DNA of 64,000 nucleotides from Candidatus Zixiibacteriota bacterium. GTDB lineage: Bacteria; Zixibacteria; MSB-5A5; GN15; PGXB01. Numbering within the stretch: position 1 is the first letter of the stretch; every line of letters begins with the position of its first letter. The notes below the pieces were generated by a model that saw nothing but the letters and a program-made list of their open reading frames with translations, ran no database searches and was not told the DNA's origin. The position numbers and the translations under genes are program-made. Below are positions 25,019 to 34,233 of this stretch, one piece after another. The stretch lies in NCBI GenBank assembly GCA_016933695.1, contig JAFGAL010000028.1:1-64000 (forward strand). Reading direction: 5' to 3'.

Positions 25019-26584
25019 ATGCCACGATTACAAGTGATTCTTTTAGTTTCGTTTATGCTATTGACACTTTTGCCCCGGCCCGGGATTGGAGAGATAAACC
25101 AAAACCTGTCAGCCGAGGAATTGACTGTTTTGCAGGCGGCTGAAATCACGGTGCAACTGGGGCGGCAGTATCAAGACTCAATCTGGCCCGGTTATGATCT
25201 TGATCGACGGCCGCTGTTTGTCTATATCCCCGATACCTGGGCGATCCTGTTCAACGCGCCGCCGAGTGCGACCGGATTCACCACTCCGCCTGAGAGTTGG
25301 CCCAATCTGCAAACCGATCTGCTGTACCATGCCGGCAAGTACGACGAATTGGTCGGACAATTGGCGTTTGATATGCCAATCGACAGTCTGCAAGTCGCGG
25401 CAGTCGGTTTCATCGATCAGGGCTTGTATGATTTCCTGGCGTATTTACTCCATGAAAATTTCCATCAGTACCAACATGCCCATTTCGGCGAAATTCCGTG
25501 GGAGCGGGAGGAACGCTATCCCATCGAGGACGCGGATAATTCATCACTGGCCGGTCTGGAAGTGATCTTATTGCAACAGGCGCTGGAGTCATTGGGACAT
25601 GCCGATGATGCCCTTGCTTTTGACAAGATCAGGCAATTTGTGGGAGTGCGTCTGTACCGCTGGCAAAATATCCCGTCGAATGTCCGAATGTATGAACTGG
25701 GATTGGAGATCAACGAAGGCACGGCCAAATACGTTGAAATGAAAGCCTTGAGTCTGGTGCCGCGCGTGCGATATGAATCTCATCTCAATTATACCGATCA
25801 ACTTGCATCTGTCGAACCGACCTCGCTTGATATGCGACTCAGCCTGATCGACAACCTGCAACGGATATTTGCCGATGGGGCTATTGCACCAGAAAACATG
25901 CCGCGCAATCGCGTCTATCCGGTCGGCGCAACCGAGGGGGTTCTGCTGGATTATCTCGGTATCGATTGGAAACCGATCGCTCAGCTGGCCGGCCCGCAAT
26001 TCACCTTTGCCGGATTGCTGGGTGACGCCCTTGGCGTGGACAGCACCGATATCGACTCACTGGTAGCTGTTGCCCGAAACCAAAATCAGTATGCATCGAT
26101 CCGGAAATTGTCGGAGAAATCCATTGCGGAATATCGTACCGGTTTCGACAGCGCCCTGGCGATATTTGAATCACAATCGGGATTCCGAGTTACTGCTAAA
26201 CTAAGCGGAAGGAATCTAAGGCGTTCCAGTTACTCTCATGCCAAACGGTGGCTGGCCGACAACGGAACGCGACAACTTCGTGGTCACAATCAAGTGTATG
26301 AATTACGAAGCATCCCGGGCGATGATTTGACGATTCAGTTGACCGAAACCGGCATGATGGAACTCAATGACTGGTCGACCCGGGACAAGACCGTCATTTT
26401 TTACAGCCCGGAGATCACTTCTTGTGAAATCGATGGCAAACCCATGCGGTTGACCGGCTCTGTCAAGCGACAATTTGATTCTCTGCATCTGAAAGGTCCC
26501 GTATTTGAAATTACAGCCAACCGGCCCGGTATGATCTCGGCTGATAATGGTGAAATTTTGATTGATTGGTTAGATCCGTCCTGA
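25019..26584 (+). CDS. Exported putative gluzincin-type metallopeptidase, family unknown
   Basis: A 521-residue protein with a signal peptide (LQVILLVSFMLLTLLPRPGIGE) and AAGGAGG upstream of ATG. I do not recognise a named family, but the sequence has HENFH (H145-E146-x2-H149) in LLHENFHQYQH and, 84 residues later, NEGTAKYVE with Glu233. This is the HExxH plus downstream ExxxxY/E layout of gluzincin zinc peptidases. The last 150 residues are beta-rich with HLKGPVFEITANRPGM near the end and lack a sorting tail. Probably periplasmic or secreted. Both neighbours are unrelated. The zinc-site call is inference from motif and spacing. Confidence 0.6.
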   Translation: MPRLQVILLVSFMLLTLLPRPGIGEINQNLSAEELTVLQAAEITVQLGRQYQDSIWPGYDLDRRPLFVYIPDTWAILFNAPPSATGFTTPPESWPNLQTDLLYHAGKYDELVGQLAFDMPIDSLQVAAVGFIDQGLYDFLAYLLHENFHQYQHAHFGEIPWEREERYPIEDADNSSLAGLEVILLQQALESLGHADDALAFDKIRQFVGVRLYRWQNIPSNVRMYELGLEINEGTAKYVEMKALSLVPRVRYESHLNYTDQLASVEPTSLDMRLSLIDNLQRIFADGAIAPENMPRNRVYPVGATEGVLLDYLGIDWKPIAQLAGPQFTFAGLLGDALGVDSTDIDSLVAVARNQNQYASIRKLSEKSIAEYRTGFDSALAIFESQSGFRVTAKLSGRNLRRSSYSHAKRWLADNGTRQLRGHNQVYELRSIPGDDLTIQLTETGMMELNDWSTRDKTVIFYSPEITSCEIDGKPMRLTGSVKRQFDSLHLKGPVFEITANRPGMISADNGEILIDWLDPS

Positions 26585-26702
26585 GAAAACGGTCTGAGAA
26601 GGAATCAATTGTCTTGTATCAACATGGATGCTCCCATGCTTCCGGATGTTTCTTGTGAATACACACGGCAATTATCAGGGCAATTCGGTTTGTTGTTCGG
26701 CC

Positions 26703-27167
26703 TTACCCATGAATCACACGCGTTGCGGCAATACGGTCTCCGAACCGAGCCCGCTCCGATGATGTCAAAATAAGCACGACTCCGAGGATGTTCAGTGCCG
26801 GAAGCGAATCGACAATCCGCAGAATATTGCGAATCGCCGCGCGTCGGATCCCGGGTTTTTTGCCATCCAGTCCCATCACCCGAAGACCGGTCAGCTTCTT
26901 GCCGATTGTCGCCCCGAAAATCCCCTCAAGAAAAATGAAATACAGCACGATAATCCCCAGGAAAATCAGACATAACGGATCAGTAACCAGCCAGCCGTAT
27001 CCCCAGAGATGATCCGTGCGGTTCATAATCCAGACCCCCTTGACCAGTCTTGTCACCGGGAAAAACAGTAAACTCAGAACGACAATATCAATCGCCAGCG
27101 CCAAAAACCGTCGCCACAGACCGGCATAGTGCCGGTCATGTGATGCTATTGGTGCATGGTTATTCAT
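26703..27167 (-). CDS. RDD-family membrane protein
   Basis: A 154-residue protein with the RDD hallmarks: YAGLWRRFLALAIDIVVLSL at the N-terminus (Arg and Asp), GATIGKKLTGLRV in the middle and FGDRIAATRVIHG at the end. Three hydrophobic helices are evident. The role is unknown; some RDD proteins act in ion transport or exchange. Separated from the following methyltransferase gene by a short gap on the same strand. Confidence 0.9.
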   Translation of the reverse strand: MNNHAPIASHDRHYAGLWRRFLALAIDIVVLSLLFFPVTRLVKGVWIMNRTDHLWGYGWLVTDPLCLIFLGIIVLYFIFLEGIFGATIGKKLTGLRVMGLDGKKPGIRRAAIRNILRIVDSLPALNILGVVLILTSSERARFGDRIAATRVIHG

Positions 27168-27193
27168 ACTTACCTCCGATTATAAGCTATGTA

Positions 27194-27904
27194 TCAGTCG
27201 CAATCGCGTGTAAGCGAATTGGCCGTATACTTGAATCCCCACCGTTTCAATGAATCAAAGGAATAGTATACGATGTCGCTGGCGAATGGATCGAGCACGG
27301 CCCGCAATTCGGTTTCCCCGGGAAAATTTTTAATGACATTAAATGGTGTGCCGTCCGGCAGGGTCCGGCGACTGACACGGTTGTTGTCCGAATCGTAGTA
27401 ACAGGATTCCTTGGCGAACACGTCCCGGAATATCATATCAATACCTATTACTGGTGATCCCGGATAAAGCCTCCTGTTTACAGATGCAATAAAATCCGGC
27501 AGAATCCTTTTGGGGATATGCGACCACCAGTCGGCCGAGAATGCGGCCTCAAATTTCTCTTCAATGCTGTCAAGGCGGTAGGCATCGCATTCGATTAAAC
27601 GCACGTTTTGATAATCGACCAGCTTTTGTTTCGCCATTTCCAATGCGCTGGAGCTGATATCGACCGCGACAACCGATAGAGCGCGTTTCGCCAGCACTTG
27701 AGTCCAATTGCCGGTTCCGCAGGCGATCTCGAGAACCTTTTTGCCTGTTATCATCGGTTCACATGTAACAATGATCGGACTGAGAAGCGCTTCCATGTTG
27801 TCAATCGAGGTATAACTCATGTACTGATCATGCCACGGGGCGCGCGCCTCGTAGTAGCGATTCATCTCTTCGATTATCATCCGTATGGATTTCTCATGAT
27901 TCAT
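27194..27904 (-). CDS. Class I SAM-dependent methyltransferase
   Basis: A 236-residue methyltransferase. Motif I is KVLEIACGTGNWT (SAM binding), the acidic post-I residue is in VVAVDISSSALEMAKQKL, and motif IV is in EAAFSADWWSHIPKRIL. The C-terminal part contains the RTLPDGTPFNVIKNFPGETEL block found in small-molecule methyltransferases. Substrate unknown. Confidence 0.88.
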   Translation of the reverse strand: MNHEKSIRMIIEEMNRYYEARAPWHDQYMSYTSIDNMEALLSPIIVTCEPMITGKKVLEIACGTGNWTQVLAKRALSVVAVDISSSALEMAKQKLVDYQNVRLIECDAYRLDSIEEKFEAAFSADWWSHIPKRILPDFIASVNRRLYPGSPVIGIDMIFRDVFAKESCYYDSDNNRVSRRTLPDGTPFNVIKNFPGETELRAVLDPFASDIVYYSFDSLKRWGFKYTANSLTRDCD

Positions 27905-27935
27905 TATAGTTGTCCCTATGAGTCAGGCTACTATT

Positions 27936-28538
27936 TCATGTGCGATCCGCAAGTTGTATGATATCAATCAAGCGAGCCCAGGCAAAGTCAACCGATGCGA
28001 CAGTCAGGTGTGACTGGTTTTCCAGTGGAATCGAACAATGAGCGCCAGTGTCTCGCAATGCCAATGACGCAAACGGAATAATGGTCTTGGCCAAAGAATG
28101 AAATCTCGGAAATTGCACGACGGTCTTGTCCCTGTCCGTGCGCGCCTGAATAAGATATGTTCTATCGAGTAGACTGTCTCCACATGGTATTTGCCACTTT
28201 GGAGTAATTTCCTCGATTCGTTCATCAAACCATGTTTTATGTCGTAGTGATATAAAACCATTGCGCTCTTTTTGAATAGAAAGGCACAGCATTTCGACAT
28301 GATCGTCGCGTGACATTAAGGAAGTAACGGAGTGATGGAAATAATCAATAGTGACCGAAACCTTATGCCCTTCGCGCTTGCCGGAGAAGGTCGGATACCC
28401 GTAAACAAATGAATTTACAACTGGATCGGTACGTGTAATCTGTTCACTGCAATCAGGCGGGCATTTGCCTGCCCAGCATTGTTTCAGCTCGTCTATCAGA
28501 CGTCGAAACGTCTCCAGCCAGATTAATGAATCTTTCAT
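27936..28538 (-). CDS. Hypothetical cytoplasmic protein, 200 residues
   Basis: I do not recognise the family. No signal peptide or membrane segment is visible. Two cysteines occur close together (CWAGKCPPDC, residues about 21-30), and mixed alpha/beta sequence follows. It sits 7 bases downstream of the GNAT gene at 28546 on the same strand, so the two are probably co-transcribed, followed by the methyltransferase. Confidence 0.6.
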   Translation of the reverse strand: MKDSLIWLETFRRLIDELKQCWAGKCPPDCSEQITRTDPVVNSFVYGYPTFSGKREGHKVSVTIDYFHHSVTSLMSRDDHVEMLCLSIQKERNGFISLRHKTWFDERIEEITPKWQIPCGDSLLDRTYLIQARTDRDKTVVQFPRFHSLAKTIIPFASLALRDTGAHCSIPLENQSHLTVASVDFAWARLIDIIQLADRT

Positions 28539-28545
28539 CGTCGTC

Positions 28546-29019
28546 TTATGTCTTTCCGAGAAACGCCGTATGAATCGGTTTTATGCCCAGTTTTTCGTAC
28601 AGCCTGATCGCTCCCTGATTGGCAACCGCCGTGTAAAACGTATAGTAGGTAATGCCTTTCCGCCTGAAAAAGTCGCCTGCCTCGGTCAGTAATGCGCCGC
28701 CGATTCCCCGCCGACGGTGATCTTTGGCAACCATCAAGGCCGAGATTGCACCCACTTTCTTGATTTTATAAAATCGGGGTTGTTCACGGATGACCAGTGA
28801 CGTGTATCCGACTATGTTGCCGTCGTCAAGCGCGACAATTGTCGCGCTGTTTTCGGATTCCAACGACTCCAGAAACCGGCCGGATATATCATCATCACTC
28901 AGATTATCGAGATCAAAAAACTCCTCATGGTGTTCGGTGTATTCTTCGAAAAAATACCGACACAGTCTCAGAACCGCATTGACATCATCGCCAGATTGCA
29001 ATTCACGTATGGTAATCAT
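28546..29019 (-). CDS. GNAT-family N-acetyltransferase
   Basis: A 157-residue single GNAT domain: MITIRELQSGDDVNAVLRLC start, ATIVALDDGNIVGYTSLVI strands, motif A ALMVAKDHRRRGIGGALL with the R-R-x-G-I-G acetyl-CoA loop, and motif B ANQGAIRLYEKLGIKPI. Substrate not inferable. First of a small minus-strand group. Confidence 0.92.
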   Translation of the reverse strand: MITIRELQSGDDVNAVLRLCRYFFEEYTEHHEEFFDLDNLSDDDISGRFLESLESENSATIVALDDGNIVGYTSLVIREQPRFYKIKKVGAISALMVAKDHRRRGIGGALLTEAGDFFRRKGITYYTFYTAVANQGAIRLYEKLGIKPIHTAFLGKT

Positions 29020-29048
29020 TCGGCTTCTCCCGAGATAGGAGTTAATAT

Positions 29049-29077
29049 ATAAAAATACTCCCCGCGATGGCGGGGAG
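29049..29077 (-). terminator. Rho-independent terminator after anti-sigma-like gene
   Basis: Stem CTCCCCGC / GCGGGGAG with a 4-base loop, followed on the minus strand by TATTTTTATAT. It lies about 100 bases past the end of the sigma/anti-sigma-like pair and ahead of the GNAT gene. Confidence 0.88.
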
Positions 29078-29173
29078 CAAGTTCAAAATGAGATATGTGA
29101 TATTTGTCGGACGGATGTTAATTGGTAATACAGATGCGGTAAATCCCGGTCGACTCTGAAATTTACAAAAATG

Positions 29174-29422
29174 CTACATCACCGTTCTGAGTTTTCCGGG
29201 ATCATTGTTTGAAAACAACTTCGTCATGACCCGTTCGACCATTCCCTTGTGAAAGCATTCGTTTCGAGTCGCCGCCAGTAAAGCCCGTAATTCGATCAGT
29301 GATTGTCTTTCCCGGCGAAATTCCGGGGAATCGATTACTGCCTGATCCAGAGTTTTTTGTTCGGACACACTGAGACTGATATCAAATGAACGATACAATA
29401 ATTCCCTTATCGATTCATCCAT
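29174..29422 (-). CDS. Short anti-sigma-like partner of damaged ECF sigma
   Basis: An 82-residue protein starting at 29422, where ATGGATGA overlaps the stop of the sigma gene by 8 bases, the usual coupling of ECF sigma and anti-sigma genes. The N-terminal half is helical (LLYRSFDISLSVSEQKTLDQAV), as in anti-sigma domains, but there is no zinc-binding HxxxCxxC motif and no membrane helix, so it may be truncated or a zinc-less variant. Identification rests mainly on position. Confidence 0.5.
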   Translation of the reverse strand: MDESIRELLYRSFDISLSVSEQKTLDQAVIDSPEFRRERQSLIELRALLAATRNECFHKGMVERVMTKLFSNNDPGKLRTVM

Positions 29423-29993
29423 CGCACTCCCCCAGTAAAGGTCTGACAATTTCCTTTAACCTTATCTGGGCGCGATACAGTCTCGAGGTGACAGTGCCGA
29501 TTGGCAGTTTTAAAATTTCGGCGGTTTCTTCGGTCGAGTATCCTTCCATGATTCGTAACACGACAACCGCCCGGTACTCCGGAGACAATGCCTGAAGCGC
29601 CTTATGGATCAATTGCTTTTTCTCAAAAGTCGCTTCATTGTCATTGTGATCCGCGATGTTCGCTGAAATGTCCTCACTGCCCTTTGCAAACAGACGGCAT
29701 TGACGTTTTCTGCGTTTCAGCTCGTCCAATGCCGGGTTAATGGAAATACGGGTGATATCGCTGGCAATCGACGACTGCCGGCGAAATTCATTGATTGCCC
29801 GGTAAAAACGGATAAAGGTTTCCTGGCCGACATCTTCGGCTTCGGGGCAGGGCCCCAGCATCCCGATGACGGTTCCAGCCGGTGAATCACCATGAATGCC
29901 GTCACTATACATGCTGGTCACTGTATGGGTTGCACCGCTGTAATAATCCAGCACCACGTTGGCAAGGCCGCTTTCGTCGGAGATCCGGGACAT
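29415..29993 (-). pseudogene. Damaged ECF sigma factor with N-terminus replaced by surface-protein relic
   Basis: From residue about 46 the frame is ECF sigma-70: region 2 EAEDVGQETFIRFYRAINEFRR, then SINPALDELKRRKRQ and region 4 ALSPEYRAVVVLRIMEGYSTEETAEILKLPIGTVTSRLYRAQIRLKE. Region 2.1 is absent and the 2.4 tryptophan stretch reads SDITRIS rather than the usual TWLYRI. Residues 1-45 (VVLDYYSGATHTVTSMYSDG...) belong to an Ig-like module of lamin-tail surface proteins. The frame is therefore a fusion of two broken genes. Function is doubtful, though region 4 is intact. The anti-sigma-like gene overlaps its end. Confidence 0.7.
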
Positions 29994-30243
29994 TACATAT
30001 ACGGTGTCCGCGTCCGTGACATATTGGGGAGTCTGTATCGTCCGTTCGATCTCTGGCGGGGTGTTGGCTGATCAGCCGTTTGATGCCCCCGGGGTTTGCG
30101 TTGTGATAAACTACCAGCTGTCAGTACCGTTGTACAACTCCAGCCAGTCGTCGTACTCGCCGTTCTGGTCGGCATATGTCGCGAAATTGGATGCCATAAA
30201 TTCATTGATGGACAAATCGACCACGGGCAGGCCAGCCACCTCA
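29859..30243 (-). pseudogene. Relic of a lamin-tail-domain surface protein
   Basis: Read continuously on the minus strand, this stretch gives LSINEFMASNFATYADQNGE and EYDDWLELYNGTDSW (start of a lamin-tail domain), a TAG at 30113-30111, then ITTQTPGASNG, a TGA at 30074-30072, then SANTPPEIERTIQTPQYV, TDADTVYVMSRISDESG and LDYYSGATHTVTSMYSDGIH. All are in one frame. These are landmarks of secreted LTD/CotH-type proteins of FCB bacteria, with roughly the middle of the LTD domain deleted and two stops. It runs in frame into the ECF sigma gene. Confidence 0.7.
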
Positions 30244-30463
30244 ACCGAGTACATTTACATTTGACAAATGAAACCGCGGGTTTATTGCAGAAATCTGGAT
30301 ATAATAGGCGTTTATTCTACTTTTTTTATGGTTTTTTCGCGAGAATCCGGCAAACGAAACGGGTCGAATCCGGCCGCGAAAGGAGCATGCACCGTACATC
30401 AATCAGTGAAAGCCGTTGGGACTCAACCTGATTATGCCGTCCTGGTATGATTCCGGGAATGTT

Positions 30464-30499
30464 CACGGGAAGCCGGATGAAAGGCTGCGGCTTCCCGTG
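30464..30499. other. Strong 12-bp hairpin in intergenic region
   Basis: Perfect arms CACGGGAAGCCG / CGGCTTCCCGTG separated by 12 bases, located 45 bases past the stop of the receiver-CBS gene. No T-tract follows on either strand, though position suggests transcription termination or mRNA end protection for the minus-strand operon. The rest of 30244-30543 holds nothing recognisable. Confidence 0.65.
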
Positions 30500-30543
30500 T
30501 CGTAACAGCCATTGATGGTACTGTTGTGTTTGCTATTTTTCTA

Positions 30544-31428
30544 TTATAACTCCGCTCCGGCCAGACGAGCCGTTGCGATAATAATGTCCCGCCCGCGCAA
30601 AATCCCCACCAGCTTGCTCTTCTGAACCACCGGAACATTGATCAGTTTGTTTTCCACCAGTAGATGCACCGCCTCCATCAGAGGAGTGTCGACCTCCACG
30701 ATAATTTGCTTCCGAATCAACTCTTCGATGGTTTTTGTGCCGAACACTTTACTCTGAGCCAGAAGCATTCCCGTGAAGAACGATGCATATGGCGAATCGA
30801 GAAGCGCATCAGGAATCAATAACTGAAGCAGATCGGAAAAACGAATCATTCCCAAAAACTCTTCCTTGCGGTTATACACCAGCGCCGAACGCACCTGTCC
30901 ATACCGTGAATCCTCCGGGATCGGTTTGCGATACGCATTGCTGATCGCTTTCAGCACCGATGTCATCAACTCGTCGTCGTACACTTTGGGATACAAGTCG
31001 GGAGGCGCCATCAATTCGGAGATGGTCGGTTCCCGCATCATATCGCCGGATTCACGTTCCAGCAGATCATGGATACGCTGGCTTAGAATTTCGACATCGA
31101 CCGGTTTCTGGATGAAATCCACGATCTCCAGCCGGATCCCGGCGAGCGCCGTGTGATAATCGCCGTGTCCGGTCAGGATAATCACGGGAAGGTCTTCGCT
31201 GATTTTTCGAATTTCCTTGAGGGTGTCGATACCGGACATTCCCGGCATTTTCTGATCCAGCAGGACGATTTCCGGCAAGCTTGCCTTGATCGCCGCCACG
31301 CCCTCTTCGCCGCTGGCGGCCTCGCGTATCTCAAATCCCCGGCGCGACAACCCATGCGAAATGGCCCTCCTGAAATCGGCCTCGTCATCGATAATCAGCA
31401 ATCGTATGTTTTTATTTTCACTGCTCAT
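30544..31428 (-). CDS. Response regulator with receiver and paired CBS domains
   Basis: A 294-residue protein. The receiver (1-125) has IIDDEAD, phospho-Asp in EIVLLDQKMPGMSG, Thr in ILTGHG and Lys in FIQKPV. The C-terminal half (about 155-290) carries two CBS motifs, visible in SALVYNRKEEFLGMIRFSDLLQLL and LINVPVVQKSKLVGILRGRDII. CBS pairs bind adenine nucleotides, so this may couple phosphorylation to energy state. There is no DNA-binding domain. Last gene of the kinase / double receiver / SLC13 / receiver-CBS operon. Confidence 0.92.
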   Translation of the reverse strand: MSSENKNIRLLIIDDEADFRRAISHGLSRRGFEIREAASGEEGVAAIKASLPEIVLLDQKMPGMSGIDTLKEIRKISEDLPVIILTGHGDYHTALAGIRLEIVDFIQKPVDVEILSQRIHDLLERESGDMMREPTISELMAPPDLYPKVYDDELMTSVLKAISNAYRKPIPEDSRYGQVRSALVYNRKEEFLGMIRFSDLLQLLIPDALLDSPYASFFTGMLLAQSKVFGTKTIEELIRKQIIVEVDTPLMEAVHLLVENKLINVPVVQKSKLVGILRGRDIIIATARLAGAEL

Positions 31429-31454
31429 TGTACTGTCTCCTCAACTCCGCTCGC

Positions 31455-33302
31455 TTAATGGTTAGGAAGGCCGCCGAATCCGAGAATCGTCCAGTAGGCG
31501 GCGCTCATGAGCACCAGCACCAGGAACGCGATCACGGTACAGATAATACCCGCTCTGAGAAAATCCCTGGCGGTCAGGTAACCGCTCGAATACACGATCG
31601 CATTGGGGGGAGTGCCGATCACGAGCAGGTATGCCATTGATGAGGCGCATGCCGTCGCCAGTCCCATAAACGGTATCAGCGTCGTCCCGGGATTCGCAAC
31701 CGCCGCCATATTGAGGGTGATCGGACCGACCGAGGCGGCCGCCGGACCATCCGCCATCAGGTTGGTCATGAACACCGTCACCGCACTTCCAGCCGTCAAG
31801 AGAGCGGTTCCGGAGGCGATACCGACCGATGCCAGACTCTCTACGATCGACCGGGCGATCCAGTACGCCGCCCCGGTCCGGTCCAGCGCCAGTCCGAACA
31901 CGATCGCGCCGGCATATAACCAGACCACTCCCCAGTCGACCTTCTCATGATAATCGCGCCAGTTGACAATCCCGGTCAGCAGATATGCCACCGCCCCGGC
32001 CACGGCGATGAGGCCGATGCCCAGACGGATACCGGTTACATCATAAATCAGGTTCTTTTCGGTTACCCAGCCCAGAAACATCGCCACAAATATCATCACG
32101 GCAATTACCTGTTTCCGATTCCAGCCGCCCATGTGTTCGATGTCTTTTTTCAGGGCGGTCATCGCCGGGCGCAGGTCCTTGATTTGGGGTCGGAACGTCC
32201 GATTAAGTACGAACCAGGTGATCGGCATCATGACCAGTACGAACGGCATACCGTACACCATCCACTGCCCGTAGCCGATCGAAAACCCGAACATGTCTTC
32301 CATGTACGTCATCATGATGACATTGCGCGCTCCGCCTGACGGTGAACCGAATCCGCCGATATTGCAGGCCATTGCGATCGTGATCATCATGAGTTTCGCC
32401 AGTTCGGGGTCATCCGGGATATGTTTGGAAAGACTGTTGCTGTACAGCACGATCCCGATCGGCAGAAAAATCGCCGCCAGGGCATGATCGGAAATGAATG
32501 ACGCCGCCGGCGAAATAACCAGGATCATGATCGCCGTCACCCAGGCCACACTGGGCTTGGCAAGACGCCGGAATATCATCAGGCAGATTCGTTTGTCCAC
32601 ACCGGTTTTGACAAACGCCGCCGCGAACATGAGACTGCCCATAATGAACCATACCGCATCCGACCAGTACAACTGCGCAATCTCGGTACGCGAAACGATC
32701 CCCGAAAACACCAGAATCAGTCCGACACAGAAGGCCACCCCCGGAAGCGGCATCGCTTCGGTGATAAAACAGGTGACCACGAATGCCACCATGGCGATAC
32801 ATACCAGAATTTGCATCGCCCACTTATCGACGCGTTGCTTCTGTTTGTCGGTAAGCATGTCGTAGCTGAGTTTGTCATGCCGCATCGCACGGGCCTGCAC
32901 CAACAGGTGATTGACTTCGTCTGAGGTCTTGCCTTCCATGAATTCCCGGTAATGCGCGAAGTTCGCTTCGCTGACCTCAACGCCCATCTTCTGCAGATCC
33001 TTGGCCTTGCGTTTCAGCAAGGTTTCCTTTTTGGAAGCCCCCTGCATCATCACGCCGTGCAGTGCTTCTACTGTCAATTTCTGCCACTGTTCAACCTCGT
33101 CGAAATTCCGGTCGAACATCTCCCGGGAAAGGAAATCCTCGACACACTCTTTGCCGACGGAGTATTCCACCGCAACATCGAGCATGCTGTTGGGAATGGG
33201 AAGAAGCAGAATCGCCACAAACAACCCGACGGCGATCGAAAACCGTTTATAGTCGATATAACGGTCATAGGCGCCGATCTTGGTTTTCAGTTTCTCTCCC
33301 AT
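31455..33302 (-). CDS. SLC13/DASS-family anion:Na+ symporter with N-terminal extra domain
   Basis: A 615-residue transporter. ATG at 33302 has AAGGAG at good spacing (a second ATG 9 bases upstream is too close to it). After a first helix (FSIAVGLFVAILLLPIPNSML) comes an uncommon soluble helical insert of about 110 residues (residues 45-150). The DASS core follows, with TEAMPLPGVAF, SDHALAAIFLPIG, NIGGFGSPSGGARNVI (first SNT-like motif region) and VIGTPPNAIVYSSGY (second SNT-like motif). Likely imports di- or tricarboxylates or sulfate with Na+. Flanked by signalling genes in one operon, so expression probably responds to its substrate. Confidence 0.93.
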   Translation of the reverse strand: MGEKLKTKIGAYDRYIDYKRFSIAVGLFVAILLLPIPNSMLDVAVEYSVGKECVEDFLSREMFDRNFDEVEQWQKLTVEALHGVMMQGASKKETLLKRKAKDLQKMGVEVSEANFAHYREFMEGKTSDEVNHLLVQARAMRHDKLSYDMLTDKQKQRVDKWAMQILVCIAMVAFVVTCFITEAMPLPGVAFCVGLILVFSGIVSRTEIAQLYWSDAVWFIMGSLMFAAAFVKTGVDKRICLMIFRRLAKPSVAWVTAIMILVISPAASFISDHALAAIFLPIGIVLYSNSLSKHIPDDPELAKLMMITIAMACNIGGFGSPSGGARNVIMMTYMEDMFGFSIGYGQWMVYGMPFVLVMMPITWFVLNRTFRPQIKDLRPAMTALKKDIEHMGGWNRKQVIAVMIFVAMFLGWVTEKNLIYDVTGIRLGIGLIAVAGAVAYLLTGIVNWRDYHEKVDWGVVWLYAGAIVFGLALDRTGAAYWIARSIVESLASVGIASGTALLTAGSAVTVFMTNLMADGPAAASVGPITLNMAAVANPGTTLIPFMGLATACASSMAYLLVIGTPPNAIVYSSGYLTARDFLRAGIICTVIAFLVLVLMSAAYWTILGFGGLPNH

Positions 33303-33370
33303 GTATTGCATCTCCTTCTGATCGTCGATATCAGAACCGACCGTCCACGAAGTGTTGTCTGCGCAGACCG

Positions 33371-34228
33371 TCAGTCGGTATACCGCCGCCTGATTTCTTC
33401 TATCAATCTTTTCTGCTGTTCTTCCAGAATTTCCTGACGTTGCCGGAACAACCGCGTAATCGTCCCGATCAACTCGTCGATATCCGGCGGTTTCTTCAGA
33501 TATTCGCTGGCACCAAGCTTGACCCCTTCCATTGCCGCCTCCACCGACGGGTGCCCGCTGAGCAGGATCACCTGAATGCTGGGGTACTTCTCCCTGACCC
33601 GCCGCAGAACTTCCAGACCGTCCATTCCCGGCATTTTCACGTCGAGGACCATCACATCCACCAGTTGTTCCGTGAGGATATCCAGCGCCCGGGCGCCGCT
33701 GTCGGCGGTGATTGCGTTCATCTTCCGACGAACAAAAATCCGTTGCAGTGAATCCAGCAATTCCGTTTCGTCATCGACAATCAGGATACTGATCGCTTCC
33801 GTGACATCGGCAGAATCGCCGGGCGTTTTGTCTTCCTGTTTTTTCTGCCTGGCGTCGGTGGCCACCTGCCGTGCTTTGCGGGCGAGTTCGTCCATCTCAA
33901 CCGGTTTCGACAAATAGTCCGCGATCCCGTGTTTGGATGTGTGAAAGGCATCGTTAATCGACGGATGACCGGTCAGCAGAATAACCGGCGTGTCCGGTTT
34001 GCGACTGCTGATTTGGCCGAATACTTCCAGCCCGTCGATATCCGGCATCTTGACATCCAGTACGACGACGTCATAGTTTTCATTGGCGATTTTTTCAAGT
34101 GCGGTCACACCGTTGGGCGCCACCGAGACCTCGAATCCGCGCCGGCCGAGCGCCTGAGACGTTGCCAGGAGAAACGCCTCCTCATCGTCGACCAACAGAA
34201 TGCGAATCAACTCCTTGCTTGCATCCAT
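33371..34228 (-). CDS. Tandem double-receiver response regulator
   Basis: A 285-residue protein of two receivers and no output domain. Receiver 1 has LLVDDEE, DVVVLDVKMPDIDG, LLTGHP and YLSKPV; receiver 2 (from about 148) has LIVDDET, DVMVLDVKMPGMDG, LLSGHP and YLKKPP. Both keep the phospho-Asp and Lys. A coiled C-terminus (RQRQEILEEQQKRLIEEI) may mediate dimers. Probably a phosphorelay or partner-binding protein for the adjacent kinase, 5 bases downstream of it. Confidence 0.93.
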   Translation of the reverse strand: MDASKELIRILLVDDEEAFLLATSQALGRRGFEVSVAPNGVTALEKIANENYDVVVLDVKMPDIDGLEVFGQISSRKPDTPVILLTGHPSINDAFHTSKHGIADYLSKPVEMDELARKARQVATDARQKKQEDKTPGDSADVTEAISILIVDDETELLDSLQRIFVRRKMNAITADSGARALDILTEQLVDVMVLDVKMPGMDGLEVLRRVREKYPSIQVILLSGHPSVEAAMEGVKLGASEYLKKPPDIDELIGTITRLFRQRQEILEEQQKRLIEEIRRRYTD

Positions 34229-34233
34229 ACTCT

